DNA from: JBGTKH01 sp041744735
GTDB lineage: Bacteria > Planctomycetota > Planctomycetia > Pirellulales > Pirellulaceae
Assembly (NCBI GenBank): GCA_041744735.1
Contig: JBGTKH010000550.1
Span: forward strand, 1-12,634
DNA length: 12,634 nucleotides
Reading direction: 5' to 3'
Below the pieces are notes generated by a model. It was not told the origin of the DNA and did no database searches. It was given only the letters and a program-made list of their open reading frames with translations. Both the position numbers and the translations under genes were made by a program. Each line of letters starts with the position of its first letter. Position 1 is the stretch's first letter. Of this stretch, positions 1 through 7,800 are shown one piece after another.

Positions 1-120
1 AGGTGACAGCAGATGCGACGTTCGGCCTGTCGCTGCGATCGATTCTACCGGGCTGCGCCTGTGCGCTGCAATGCTCTGTCGGATGGGAGCAGGGCGATTC
101 AGTTTTTCAAACTGCGGGCG
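1..120. other. non-coding edge, nothing recognised
   Basis: No supported gene. The only visible structure is a short hairpin at 100-114 (6-bp CAGTTT/AAACTG stem, 3-nt loop). It is too AT-rich and too short to call a terminator. A gene ending just outside the left edge cannot be excluded. Confidence 0.4.
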
Positions 121-329
121 CTGTACGACGGGCCTCCGAGCCCGTCGTTTTACGACTTAGTAACCGCGAAAAAATAACTTGATGAATTGGAAAAGTAGCG
201 GCAGGGCGCAAGCCCTCCGGTTTGCGGCACCGGAGGGCTGGCGCCGTTCCGCTAATTCGACAAGTTATTTTTTCGCGGATCCTTAGGAGCGCCGACGGGC
301 TCGGAGGCGCTCGGAGGCACGTCGTACAG
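121..329. repeat. nested palindromic element (MITE-like or REP-like)
   Basis: Three inverted repeats are nested around one centre. The outer arms are 121-129/321-329 (9 bp, perfect) and 132-147/293-308 (16 bp, perfect). The middle arms are 164-181 and 261-278, an 18-bp perfect match of the form CCGCGAAAAAATAACTTG. The core hairpin is 211-221/229-239 (AGCCCTCCGGT, 11 bp perfect, 7-nt loop) and extends outward through a GCGC pair. The right outer arm carries a 10-bp tandem duplication (GCTCGGAGGC at 299-308 and 309-318). There is no ORF with transposase features. The element sits directly after the last gene of the mos-like/ABC module, so it may end transcription. However, the T-runs lie about 30 nt from the core hairpin, which is unlike a standard intrinsic terminator. 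Its origin as a mobile or REP-type repeat is inferred from structure. Confidence 0.75.
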
Positions 330-346
330 CTACAAAACTCGCAATG

Positions 347-1123
347 TTACTGGGTTGCTGATACTCCAAGGTTTTGCAATGCACGGGCGGCGACGGCGAA
401 CAGGATGGTCGCTACCAGGAGTAACACGCCCAGCGTTTCCAATTGTTTTGTCGCGCTGCCGAACAACATGGCTTCGCGCAGCGGCTCGATGGCCAGGGTC
501 AAGGGATTCCAGGCGGCGATGGCATTTAGCCACGAAGGCATCTGCTTGAACGGGACCAGCGCGGTACTGGTAAAGAAGATCGGCATGTTGGCCACGTGTA
601 CAAAGGCGGCCATGCTTTCTTGCGAGCGGGTTTGCAGAGCGATCCAGCACGACAAACAGCAGTAGCCGACGCCGAATAACCCGAGATACAAGATCGCCAG
701 TAGCAGAGGGCCGAGCGGAAGTTGAAATCGCACGCCTAGCAAGACGGCGAGCACTGCGACCAGTATGGTTTGGACCAACAGCCGCGACACGTCGGCAGCC
801 ACCTTTCCCAGCAACAGCGCGGGGCGATTGGCGGGCGTGGAAAGCATCCGTTCGAGAAAACCCGTTTGCATATCGCGAATCAGCGCGATGCCCGATTGCG
901 AGGCGCCAAGCAGCACCGTCATTCCGCAGACGCCCGGCAACAGGAATTCCAAATAGGTAACATCGGCCGGCAATTGTCCCAACGGAAAACGATGAAACAA
1001 AAAACCGAAGAACAACATCCAGATCATCGGCTGGACTAATGACAACAGCAACACGACCGGGCGCCGCGCGACGCTGAGCCACGTGCGATAGTACACCGCT
1101 CGGATCACAACCAGCGCGTTCAC
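347..1123 (-). CDS. ABC-2 type transporter permease
   Basis: 258 aa integral membrane protein of the ABC-2/DrrB-NodJ type, the usual length for the family. About six hydrophobic segments are visible, starting with LLSLVQPMIWMLFFGFLF near the N-terminus. The conserved cytoplasmic stretch GFLERMLSTPANRPALLLG follows the second segment, and NPLTLAIEPLREAM lies near the C-terminus; both are typical of this family. The start is a GTG at 1123: AAGGAG lies 6 nt upstream, and the codon overlaps the ATPase stop in a GTGA tetranucleotide, indicating translational coupling. The same frame stays open upstream to 1585, but that part is antisense-type shadow inside the ATPase gene. It should pair with the ATPase to form an exporter. 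The substrate cannot be read from the sequence; the mos-like neighbours make a metal- or oxyanion-related role possible but unproven. Confidence 0.9.
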   Translation of the reverse strand: MNALVVIRAVYYRTWLSVARRPVVLLLSLVQPMIWMLFFGFLFHRFPLGQLPADVTYLEFLLPGVCGMTVLLGASQSGIALIRDMQTGFLERMLSTPANRPALLLGKVAADVSRLLVQTILVAVLAVLLGVRFQLPLGPLLLAILYLGLFGVGYCCLSCWIALQTRSQESMAAFVHVANMPIFFTSTALVPFKQMPSWLNAIAAWNPLTLAIEPLREAMLFGSATKQLETLGVLLLVATILFAVAARALQNLGVSATQ

Positions 1124-2154
1124 TTTCGTCTCCTTCCGCGGCCGGTGTGCTGTGGCGGCTCGTCTGAGGCCAGCGCTTGACCGGTGAGTTGGAAATACGC
1201 GGTCGACAAATTGGGCCGTTCGTGGCGATACGACGCTGCTTCCAATCCCGCAGCTTTCAAAATGGAGAGAATCGCGGCATCTAACTCCGGCCGTTCCTCT
1301 AAACGCAGCAGTGCCTGCGAGCCGCGCGGTTGCACGTGTTCGACACCGTCCAGCGCCCGCCAGTCGCGGCATAGCGCTTCCCAGTCTTGCGGCGGCCGTT
1401 CGAGCGTGATTTCCAGCGTCGTTCGGCCGTGCTGCGCGATCACCTCGCGCGGCGGTGCGTCCACGAGCACTTTCCCGTGACCGAGCAGCACCACGCGATC
1501 CGCATGTCGGGTGACTTCCTCCAAGTCGTGAGTGACGACCGCGACCGCCCGGCCGCCGCGCGCGTAGGCCTGCATTGTCTCCCATAGAAACGCTCGCCCT
1601 TGCGGATCGAGCCCGCTGGTCGGTTCGTCGAGCAATAGCAGTCGTGGTTCGGGAATCAGACCAATCGCAAGATGAAGCCGTTGCCGGAAGCCACCGGAGT
1701 ATTCCGCGACGCGGCGCCGGCTGACTTCTGCTAATCCAAACGCTTCAATCAAGGCGGCAACGCACGCGCGCCGCTGTTTCCCTGTCAAACCGTACAAGGC
1801 ACAATACAGAGCCAGTGTCTCGCTACCGGTCATTTCCGGGTCGAGGGCTTGCGGCTGCGAAACGTACGCAGCTTGAGCACGCACGTTCCGCGATTGCCGG
1901 ATCGGATCCAGGTCCAACGTGCGGACATCACCCGCGTCGGGCCGCAGCAGTCCAAATAAAATCTTCAGCAACGTGGACTTTCCCGATCCGTTGGCGCCGA
2001 TTAGCGCCGTGACTTCGCCGAAGTGCGCCGTGAAGTTGAGATCGCGAAGGGCGTGAACACCAGGCCGGAATGTTTTGACAAGGCCGGACGCCGAGGCTGC
2101 AACTCCGCGATGTGCCGTTGAGCCGCCCGCGCGATGTTCATCGGTTGTCGGCAT
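1120..2154 (-). CDS. ABC transporter ATP-binding protein
   Basis: 344 aa cytoplasmic ATPase, taken from the ATG at 2154. All nucleotide-binding motifs are present: Walker A GANGSGKST (residues 53-61, K59), a Q-loop in YVSQPQALDPEMTG, signature SGGFRQRL (from S153), Walker B LLLLDEPTSGLD (D176, catalytic E177) and the switch histidine in VVTHDLEEV. After the ATPase core there is a tail of about 100 residues (LEITLERPP to YFQLTGQAL), like the C-terminal extension of DrrA/NodI-type ATPases that partner ABC-2 permeases. The start overlaps the end of the mosA-like gene by 17 bp, and the stop overlaps the permease start by 4 bp. The three genes are therefore very probably co-translated. An upstream in-frame start (2223) would extend into the mosA-like gene and adds no family sequence. 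The transported substrate is unknown. Confidence 0.92.
   Translation of the reverse strand: MPTTDEHRAGGSTAHRGVAASASGLVKTFRPGVHALRDLNFTAHFGEVTALIGANGSGKSTLLKILFGLLRPDAGDVRTLDLDPIRQSRNVRAQAAYVSQPQALDPEMTGSETLALYCALYGLTGKQRRACVAALIEAFGLAEVSRRRVAEYSGGFRQRLHLAIGLIPEPRLLLLDEPTSGLDPQGRAFLWETMQAYARGGRAVAVVTHDLEEVTRHADRVVLLGHGKVLVDAPPREVIAQHGRTTLEITLERPPQDWEALCRDWRALDGVEHVQPRGSQALLRLEERPELDAAILSILKAAGLEAASYRHERPNLSTAYFQLTGQALASDEPPQHTGRGRRRK
1130..1135 (-). promoter_or_regulatory. Shine-Dalgarno site of the permease
   Basis: AAGGAG on the minus strand, 6 nt before the GTG at 1123. It fixes the non-ATG start of the permease against the longer open frame. Confidence 0.8.
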
Positions 2155-2971
2155 ACACGATCGTTCCCACGTGTTCGCCCCGCAAGGCCCGCTCGACCAA
2201 TTCCGGTTCGCGCCCGTCGACAATCTGAAACTGTTTCACTAACCGGGCCGTCTGCAGCACGTCCAACATTACTGTATCAAACGGCAGCGTCGGCAGCTTG
2301 CGGCGCGCCAACTCGGCGGCGCTGATCTGGTCGATGAAAGCCGCGGACGAGTTCTTCTTCGGGTTCGCCGTGTATAGCCCCTTTACGTCTTTAACCAGCG
2401 TGACCGACTTGCAGCCAAAACATTCCGCCAGAATGAAACAGCCAGCGTCGGTGCGGTGGGGCGGGATGCGGCCGACGCTGGGCGGGTGTTCCCACAGCGA
2501 ATACGGCGGCACGCCGTTGAAGATCACTCCCGGCACCGCATGGATGAACAGCGGCAGCAGGTGGCCGAACATTTCCGGCGGGATGGCCACCACGCCGTGC
2601 GGTGCCAACAGCGTTCCCAGGATGTGCGCATTGCCCAATGCATCGGCCATTGACAATTGCGCCAGCACGCCGGTGGGCAATCCCAAATCCAAGCCAATAG
2701 AAAACACGTGCCGGCTGCGGGCCCCGCCTCCAACGCCCAAAATGATCTTTTCCCGGCCGAGCAGCTTACCCAGCGTTTCGACCAACGGAGCGACAACGGC
2801 GTGTCCCGCTTCCAGAATCGACCGCCCGCCGATTTTTACCACGTGGACGTGCGGCAACATGCGGACGATCGGCGTCTGCCGGTCGGTGGACGCGATGACC
2901 TGCTTGTCGATCAGGCTCTCGCGCATGAGCATCGATTGAACGTGATGACGTTGGTCGGCGGCGTAATTCAT
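2138..2971 (-). CDS. mosA: molybdenum storage protein alpha-like subunit (amino acid kinase fold)
   Basis: 277 aa, close to the 276 aa I recall for Azotobacter MosA. The amino-acid-kinase framework is clear: KIGGR at K46-R50, the glycine-rich GVGGGARSRH, RIPPHRTDAG, VKDVKGLYTANPKK and the C-terminal ALRGEHVGTIV. In the known storage protein this fold binds ATP and drives packing of polyoxomolybdate clusters inside an alpha3beta3 cage in the cytoplasm. PPY-VLDV-type details and the LPHVHVVKIGGR segment match the alpha more than the beta subunit. After PPY (155-157) the sequence is SLWEH, whereas I recall HHH in Azotobacter alpha; this weakens the case for identical metal binding. The start at 2971 gives the family length; the frame upstream to 3070 only translates the palindromic repeat. 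The gene follows the mosB-like gene after a 95-bp gap and overlaps the ABC ATPase. A UMP-kinase role is less likely because of the paired paralogues. Confidence 0.75.
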   Translation of the reverse strand: MNYAADQRHHVQSMLMRESLIDKQVIASTDRQTPIVRMLPHVHVVKIGGRSILEAGHAVVAPLVETLGKLLGREKIILGVGGGARSRHVFSIGLDLGLPTGVLAQLSMADALGNAHILGTLLAPHGVVAIPPEMFGHLLPLFIHAVPGVIFNGVPPYSLWEHPPSVGRIPPHRTDAGCFILAECFGCKSVTLVKDVKGLYTANPKKNSSAAFIDQISAAELARRKLPTLPFDTVMLDVLQTARLVKQFQIVDGREPELVERALRGEHVGTIVYADNR

Positions 2972-2997
2972 GATGAGACTCTCGATTCCTTTAGGTT

Positions 2998-3063
2998 GTA
3001 GCCGAAGTCGCCAGACTTTGGCGTTTTTTGCGGAGCCGCCCAAAGTCTGGCGACTTCGGCTAC
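2998..3063. repeat. 24-bp perfect palindromic repeat between the mos-like genes
   Basis: The arms 2998-3021 and 3040-3063 are perfect reverse complements over 24 bp, with an 18-nt loop. The core motif is AAGTCGCCAGACTTTGG. The repeat occupies most of the 95-bp gap between the mosB-like stop and the mosA-like start. In the transcript it would form a very stable hairpin. No T-run follows on the minus strand, so it is not a standard intrinsic terminator. It could protect the 3' end of the upstream message or alter the ratio of the two subunits (inference). It resembles dispersed intergenic repeats of planctomycete genomes, from memory. Confidence 0.85.
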
Positions 3064-3066
3064 GAT

Positions 3067-3882
3067 TCAATCCGCGTATATGATCGTGCCCACGTTTTCG
3101 CCGTTCAGTGCGCGAGTCAAATTGCCTTCCTTCAGTCCGTTGATGACTTGGATCGAGCGGCGATGGACGGCGTGCTCCATCATTTCCAGCACGGCCCGCT
3201 CGACGACCACGTCCTCCAAATCCATCGCTTTCAGTTCCGCGAGCGTGATCTTGGGGATGAAGCGGGCGTGGCGGTCTTTCTTCGGATCGGCGGTGTACAG
3301 ACCATCTTCGTCCTTCACGTAGATCATCGAACGGGCGGCGAAAACCTCGCTGATCAGATACGCGCCGGTGTCGGTGCGGTGGGGCGGAATGCGGCCGACC
3401 TCCGGGTTGCGTTGCCAGAACGTGTAGGGCGGCATGCCGAAGAAGACGGCCGCCTGGCGTTCGGCCAAGTACAGCGGCAACTGTGGAAATTGAGCCGGCT
3501 CAATGAACGGAATGCCTTCGCTGGCCAGCAAGTAATGCAGCATGCGGGCGTTTTGCATACTGACGAAAGTTCCCAGCACGCTGAGCACGCCGGTGGGCAT
3601 GCCCAGTTCGATCCCCACGCTGTAAGCGTGCCGCGCCCGCGTGCCCGCTCCGGTGCCGATGATCATCTTGTGATGCGGCAGATTGCGTTTCACTTCGTCA
3701 ATCAGCGGGAACACAGCTTTGCGCCCGCGGTCGATGAAGCTTTGCCCGCCAATCTTGATCACATTGGCATCGGGCAGAATCCGCACCGGCGTGGGCTCGG
3801 CGGTTTGGCGCAGCAGCGATTCGTCGGTAAGGTCGCCGTCCATCAACAGCGCGCCCAGTCCGGTGAGCAGTTCGTTGTCCAC
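3067..3882 (-). CDS. mosB: molybdenum storage protein beta-like subunit (amino acid kinase fold)
   Basis: 271 aa from the GTG at 3882, against the 270 aa I recall for Azotobacter MosB. Visible family signatures are RILPDANVIKIGGQS (K43 in KIGGQ), IDRGRKAVFPLIDEV, the glycine-rich GTGAGTRARHAYSVG, MPPYTFW (PPY 151-153), RIPPHRTDTGAYL, VKDEDGLYTADPKK and the C-terminal NLTRALNGENVGTII. These match the beta subunit of the molybdenum storage protein better than UMP kinase or other amino acid kinases. The expected role is an ATP-binding partner of the alpha-like subunit in a heteromeric storage cage. The GTG has AAGGAA 6 nt upstream. An in-frame ATG at 3987 would add 35 residues encoded by a palindromic repeat, which is almost certainly spurious. 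It is the first gene of the four-gene module. The ligand is inferred only from the family. Confidence 0.78.
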   Translation of the reverse strand: MDNELLTGLGALLMDGDLTDESLLRQTAEPTPVRILPDANVIKIGGQSFIDRGRKAVFPLIDEVKRNLPHHKMIIGTGAGTRARHAYSVGIELGMPTGVLSVLGTFVSMQNARMLHYLLASEGIPFIEPAQFPQLPLYLAERQAAVFFGMPPYTFWQRNPEVGRIPPHRTDTGAYLISEVFAARSMIYVKDEDGLYTADPKKDRHARFIPKITLAELKAMDLEDVVVERAVLEMMEHAVHRRSIQVINGLKEGNLTRALNGENVGTIIYAD

Positions 3883-3888
3883 GGTCTC

Positions 3889-3894
3889 TTCCTT
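3889..3894 (-). promoter_or_regulatory. Shine-Dalgarno site of the mosB-like gene
   Basis: AAGGAA (within AAAGGAAGAG) on the minus strand, 6 nt before the GTG at 3882. It supports the short form of the protein over the longer frame that reads through the repeat. Confidence 0.75.
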
Positions 3895-3917
3895 TCGGTT
3901 CACCTGTTGGTCGTTAA

Positions 3918-3984
3918 CATCGAAACCCGACGCGTTAGCGAGGGATTTTTTCCGTTTCCCTCGCTTACGCGTCGGGTTTCGATG
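3918..3984. repeat. planctomycete-type palindromic repeat upstream of mosB
   Basis: The arms 3918-3945 and 3957-3984 are reverse complements over 28 bp with one mismatch, and the loop is 11 nt. The core is GAAACCCGACGCGT followed by AGCGAGGGA. Read in frame it gives NPTRKRG and SLANASGF peptides, which I recognise from many misannotated planctomycete ORF ends. It fills the middle of the 133-bp gap between the methyltransferase stop and the mosB-like start. I see no -10 box in that gap, so the repeat may separate two transcripts, or the module may be read through from upstream. Confidence 0.85.
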
Positions 3985-4015
3985 CACGGCTGTCCTGTCA
4001 AGTCACGATGCATCG

Positions 4016-4816
4016 CTATCCGCGCGAATCAATCGCGACGCCTTCCAACACATACGTCTCCTGCATCGCCAGCGGCTGCAGGAGATCGCCGAAACGATCG
4101 ACGGCCCATGCGTGCAGTCGCTTCAGCACGTTTTGTTTGACTTTGGCGGACACCGAAACGCCGGCCAGTCCCTCCTTGGCTTGCCACGATTCGATGGACG
4201 CCAGCGGCGCGTGCTCGATTTGCCATCTGGCCGCCACGCGCGGATCGAGTAGCCGCGCACCGCGGGCGACACAATCGTCGAACAGGTCCCGGCGGTTTCG
4301 CTGACTGTCACGCCCCTCGATTCCCTCGTCCCGCAACAACACTCGCATTTGTCGCCGCATTTCGGCTTTGACACTATTTGGCTCGCGGCGGACGCGGCCC
4401 GTAATCAGCGCCGCGCCGCGCGCCGCCGCCACGCGAAATACCTCGCGGACCACATGCCCGCGATCCAGCAAATGCAACGTCCGCGAACTGAAAATCACGT
4501 CCGCAGAAGCGTCTGCCACAGGCCAACGCTGGTTCCCGTCGGCCTCGATTAACTGCGCCTCACGTTCATGCAGTTCGAATCGCTCGCGAAACACCTGCAA
4601 CATGGCGCCTGACAGATCGAATCCCGCATAGCGTGGCACTGCCCGCAGCAAATGCTGGCCGATCTGTCCCGTGCCGGCTCCCACCTCCACCAGCAGACCA
4701 TCCGGCGGATCGCCGGCCATCTGGATGATGGCGGCGGCGATCGCCAAACACGCGTCGTCGGGCAGTCCGGCACGTGCGTCAAATTGTTCGGCTTGCCGAT
4801 CGAAGCTGATGGTCAT
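4016..4816 (-). CDS. SAM-dependent class I methyltransferase
   Basis: 266 aa cytoplasmic protein with the seven-stranded methyltransferase core. Motif I is VEVGAGTGQIG (residues 43-53), the acidic ribose-binding residue is D67 in GFDLS, and the later core reads IEADGNQRWPVADASADVIFSSRTLHLL (given here by its ends, IEADG and LHLL). The N-terminus FDRQAEQFDARAGLP resembles BioC/UbiE-like methyltransferases. The C-terminal half (about 150-266) does not suggest a specific substrate. The ATG at 4816 lies only 6 bp after the multicopper oxidase stop, so the two are very likely co-transcribed; a modest GGAAG lies upstream. It may modify a product or cofactor of the oxidase pathway, but this is only a guess from position. 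Confidence 0.85.
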   Translation of the reverse strand: MTISFDRQAEQFDARAGLPDDACLAIAAAIIQMAGDPPDGLLVEVGAGTGQIGQHLLRAVPRYAGFDLSGAMLQVFRERFELHEREAQLIEADGNQRWPVADASADVIFSSRTLHLLDRGHVVREVFRVAAARGAALITGRVRREPNSVKAEMRRQMRVLLRDEGIEGRDSQRNRRDLFDDCVARGARLLDPRVAARWQIEHAPLASIESWQAKEGLAGVSVSAKVKQNVLKRLHAWAVDRFGDLLQPLAMQETYVLEGVAIDSRG

Positions 4817-4822
4817 GGACGA

Positions 4823-7800
4823 TCACTTCCGCGTCCACTTGATTCCGTTGCCGAACACGATGCTGTTGCCGTCGGCCGTAACGCAAAACGAAAGCTGCTG
4901 GTTACGGCCGGCATTGTTGACCAGCGTCTGCGTGCCGGCAAACGCCAGCGGGTTCGTGTCTCCCGACACGCCTGCGGGCCACGAACCCGTGCCTTTGGCC
5001 CACCAAACCGGAGGCTCTGATTCGGGAGTAAACGTCAGATTGTACACCGTACCGTTCTGCACTTGTTGGATGGAGGCCACGTTGTTATCGCTGTCGCCCC
5101 AGTTGCCGCTCAAGTTGATCGGCGTCACCGCGGGTGAAAGCGGTTGCTGTGTCTTCGTCCAGCGGGTGCCGTCGGAAAACACGATCTCGGCGGCATTGTC
5201 GGTGACGTTGAACGTTTTCGTCGTCGTGGTACCGTTCGCCGTAAACGACATCGCGCCGGCCCACGGCAGGTTCATGAACGGATTTCCTAAGCCTTGGTTA
5301 AAGTTGCCGGCAACCGTTGTGCCGGCAATCCCCATCACTGTCAGGTTCCCATCGTCGTCGATTAACTCCACGGCCGGGCCGGTGGGGGCGAACCATTTTC
5401 CGGCCAGACTGACCGGCTTCGGCTTGGTGTTGACCATCGTCATCATACCGCGGTCTTCGTGCCGCAGGATATGACAGTGCAAGACCCACGAACCGTAGCC
5501 GTTGGCATTTTCGATCACATACAAATCGCTTCTGGGATCGTTATTGTTCTCCGGGGCCTGAACCGGAAAGTTCATCCAGGTTTTCATCTTCACGTAGCCG
5601 TGCGGCGGCAACAGGATCACGTCCCACCAATTTCCCGCGACCCATTTGAACGGCGAGTCGCTGTCGCTGAGGTTCTTCAACGTCCATTGCGGCCCGGTCG
5701 TATTGGCGTTGTAATTCACCTGCCCAATTTCTTCCACAAAGAACGGGCTGATGTGAATATGAAACGGGTGGTACATGTCTGAGTTATTGATCAGCAGCCA
5801 CTCTTCCGCCGTCGTGGACTGCGGCTGGCTCGGCGCCGTGAGTCCGGTGACGTCGTTATAGCTCGGCACCTTTCCATTTAGTGCTTGTGAGTAATCGTAG
5901 TTGAACCCATTAGCTCCCAGGGATTTCACGGGAAGGTAATAAGCGGGATTTGTGATGAGCAGTTTTTCGCCCAGACCTGTACCAACTCTGTGCGTCCACA
6001 GGGTCTCGGCGGCATTGGGCGAGTAACTTCCCACATGGGGCTCGAGGTTCACGATCGAGCTTTGAATCAGTCTCGTCGAGTCCGGATTACCGACAAAGTC
6101 ATCGGGGCTGAACTGGCGGCCGTTCAGCCAGAATTGCCTGAATTGCAGCAAGGTGCCGTTCGACGTGTTGACGTAGTCAAACGTAAATTGTCCACGGTCA
6201 AAAACGACCACCTGATGGCCGTCGAAGATGTCCGGCACGGGAGCCACGTAGCTGGGGATACCCGGTACGAGTTGACCATGTTTATTAAGGTTCCTCATCA
6301 GCGTCGTATTGGGATTGAAATTTTTCGTTGCCGGGCTGAGCAAGCTCAATCTCGCGTTTAGCGCAGCGTCGCTCGGCATGGTTGGTCCGGTGGGAGTGCC
6401 ACTGATATCCAGCGACATCATAATACCCGCGCCGGCCGGCTGTCCAACGCCAGCCCCCATTGGCTGCCAGCCTGGGTCTGCCGGGAAATTCTGCGCGCGG
6501 ATATTGGCTTTGACTCCGTTTGTGGCATTGTCCACTTGCCCATTGAGCAGTGGTGCCATCGATTGCGGAGCTGGACGATTCGCGTTGCCGTCCGCATCGA
6601 CTGTGGCCCAAGGCTTCATAAGACCCATGTACTGTGTTCCTAGCGCATACGGGTCCGTCGTCATGGCGTTGGGGACTGGTGTTTGCTTGTTTCCCACCTG
6701 CTCCACAAACAAGTAAGCCGGTTGTCCCTTTGTCGTCGCTCCCTTGGTCAACGCATTATACCGCGCGGTAACAGCCTCCGCGCCGAAGGTGTTTGAATCG
6801 AATACCTGCGGGTAAAGCATTGCCAACGTTGATTGAGTCAAGAGTGGAAAGTTTTGATAGACATAGTATGGTCCTGACGTCGCGGCACTTTTATCGACTT
6901 GAATGAGCAGATCGTTTCGGTTTCCCGCGGCGCCAAAAGTTGGGCTGGAGGGGGAAATGTCCACCGCTTGCCACATCGTCACACCATCCACCGCAACTAA
7001 TTTGACGGCGCCGGGAACTTTGACGCAGACGTTGATATATGAGGTGCTGAATTTCTTACTGCCGGGAGGAGGCTTGTAGTATAATTCGCCGTCAGCTTTG
7101 GTTTTGATGGTTAACAATTCACTTTCAAGATCTGGCGGTAACGTCGGGGGCGGCGGCAAAATCTTGCCGACCCAAAGGCAACCTGCGGCCCGGTGGTTTG
7201 CACCGGCAAAGACGAATCGCCAGCGTTCTAATTGTCCGGCCGGAAGTTTCAGTGTCGGCTGGAACTGTCCATTGACGGTGGGCAGCGGATTTCCCAGGTT
7301 CACGTTGGCCAGCGGCCCCTGGCCCGCGCCCTGTGGCGTGCCAAAATTCATCACGCCCTGCAACACCAGCACGCGATCATGGGTCTTGCTTTGGTCGTTA
7401 TTCCAGAGCCCTGGCACGATGCTATCGGCGTCGTTGTTGGGCAGCATCACCAGCGTTCCGGCCATGCCGTTTTCGACTTGGGTGGCGGTCGAACCGTGCT
7501 TGTGCGAGTGGTACCAAAAGGTGCCGGGCATGTGATCGGCGGGAATTTTGTATTGGTAAGGCCGCACCCACCAACGGTTGATGGTGGGGACTAGCCGCTG
7601 CATTTCGGGCGCCAAGTCGCTGGGGTTAGTATCTTCAGGTAGAATCAGCAGCGTGACGTCGTCTTGTTTCGGGTCCACATGCAAGCCGTGGACGTGCAAG
7701 TTGGTGATATCAGCGTTGTTCGGAATGCTGATTTCGTGCGCCACGTGCTCGTTGATGTCGTCCGCCGCACCGGGGCCTGGACCTGTCTGCGGCTGATCCT

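Noticed and set aside
100..114. Small hairpin near the left edge as an intrinsic terminator
   Set aside because: The stem is 6 bp and AT-rich, and no T-run follows it.
121..329. CRISPR-like array in the left non-coding region
   Set aside because: The repeats are inverted and nested, not direct and evenly spaced, and no cas gene is near.
330..1082. 250-codon minus-strand open frame in another frame of the permease gene
   Set aside because: It is an Arg/Ala-rich frame with no membrane segments; the permease frame has the family motifs and the ribosome site.
2138..3882. UMP kinase (PyrH) identity for the two amino-acid-kinase genes
   Set aside because: Both are longer than PyrH, occur as a divergent tandem pair, and match MoSto beta and alpha lengths and the KIGG, PPHRTD and GENVGTI/GEHVGTI patterns.
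3996..4001. TTGACA -35-like box on the minus strand upstream of the mosB-like gene
   Set aside because: At 16-18 bp downstream there is only GC-rich repeat sequence (around AACCCG) and no -10 box.
3028..4140. Long plus-strand open frame antisense to the mosB-like gene
   Set aside because: Its translation is His/Arg/Gln-rich shadow sequence with no domain, while the minus strand encodes a clear conserved protein.
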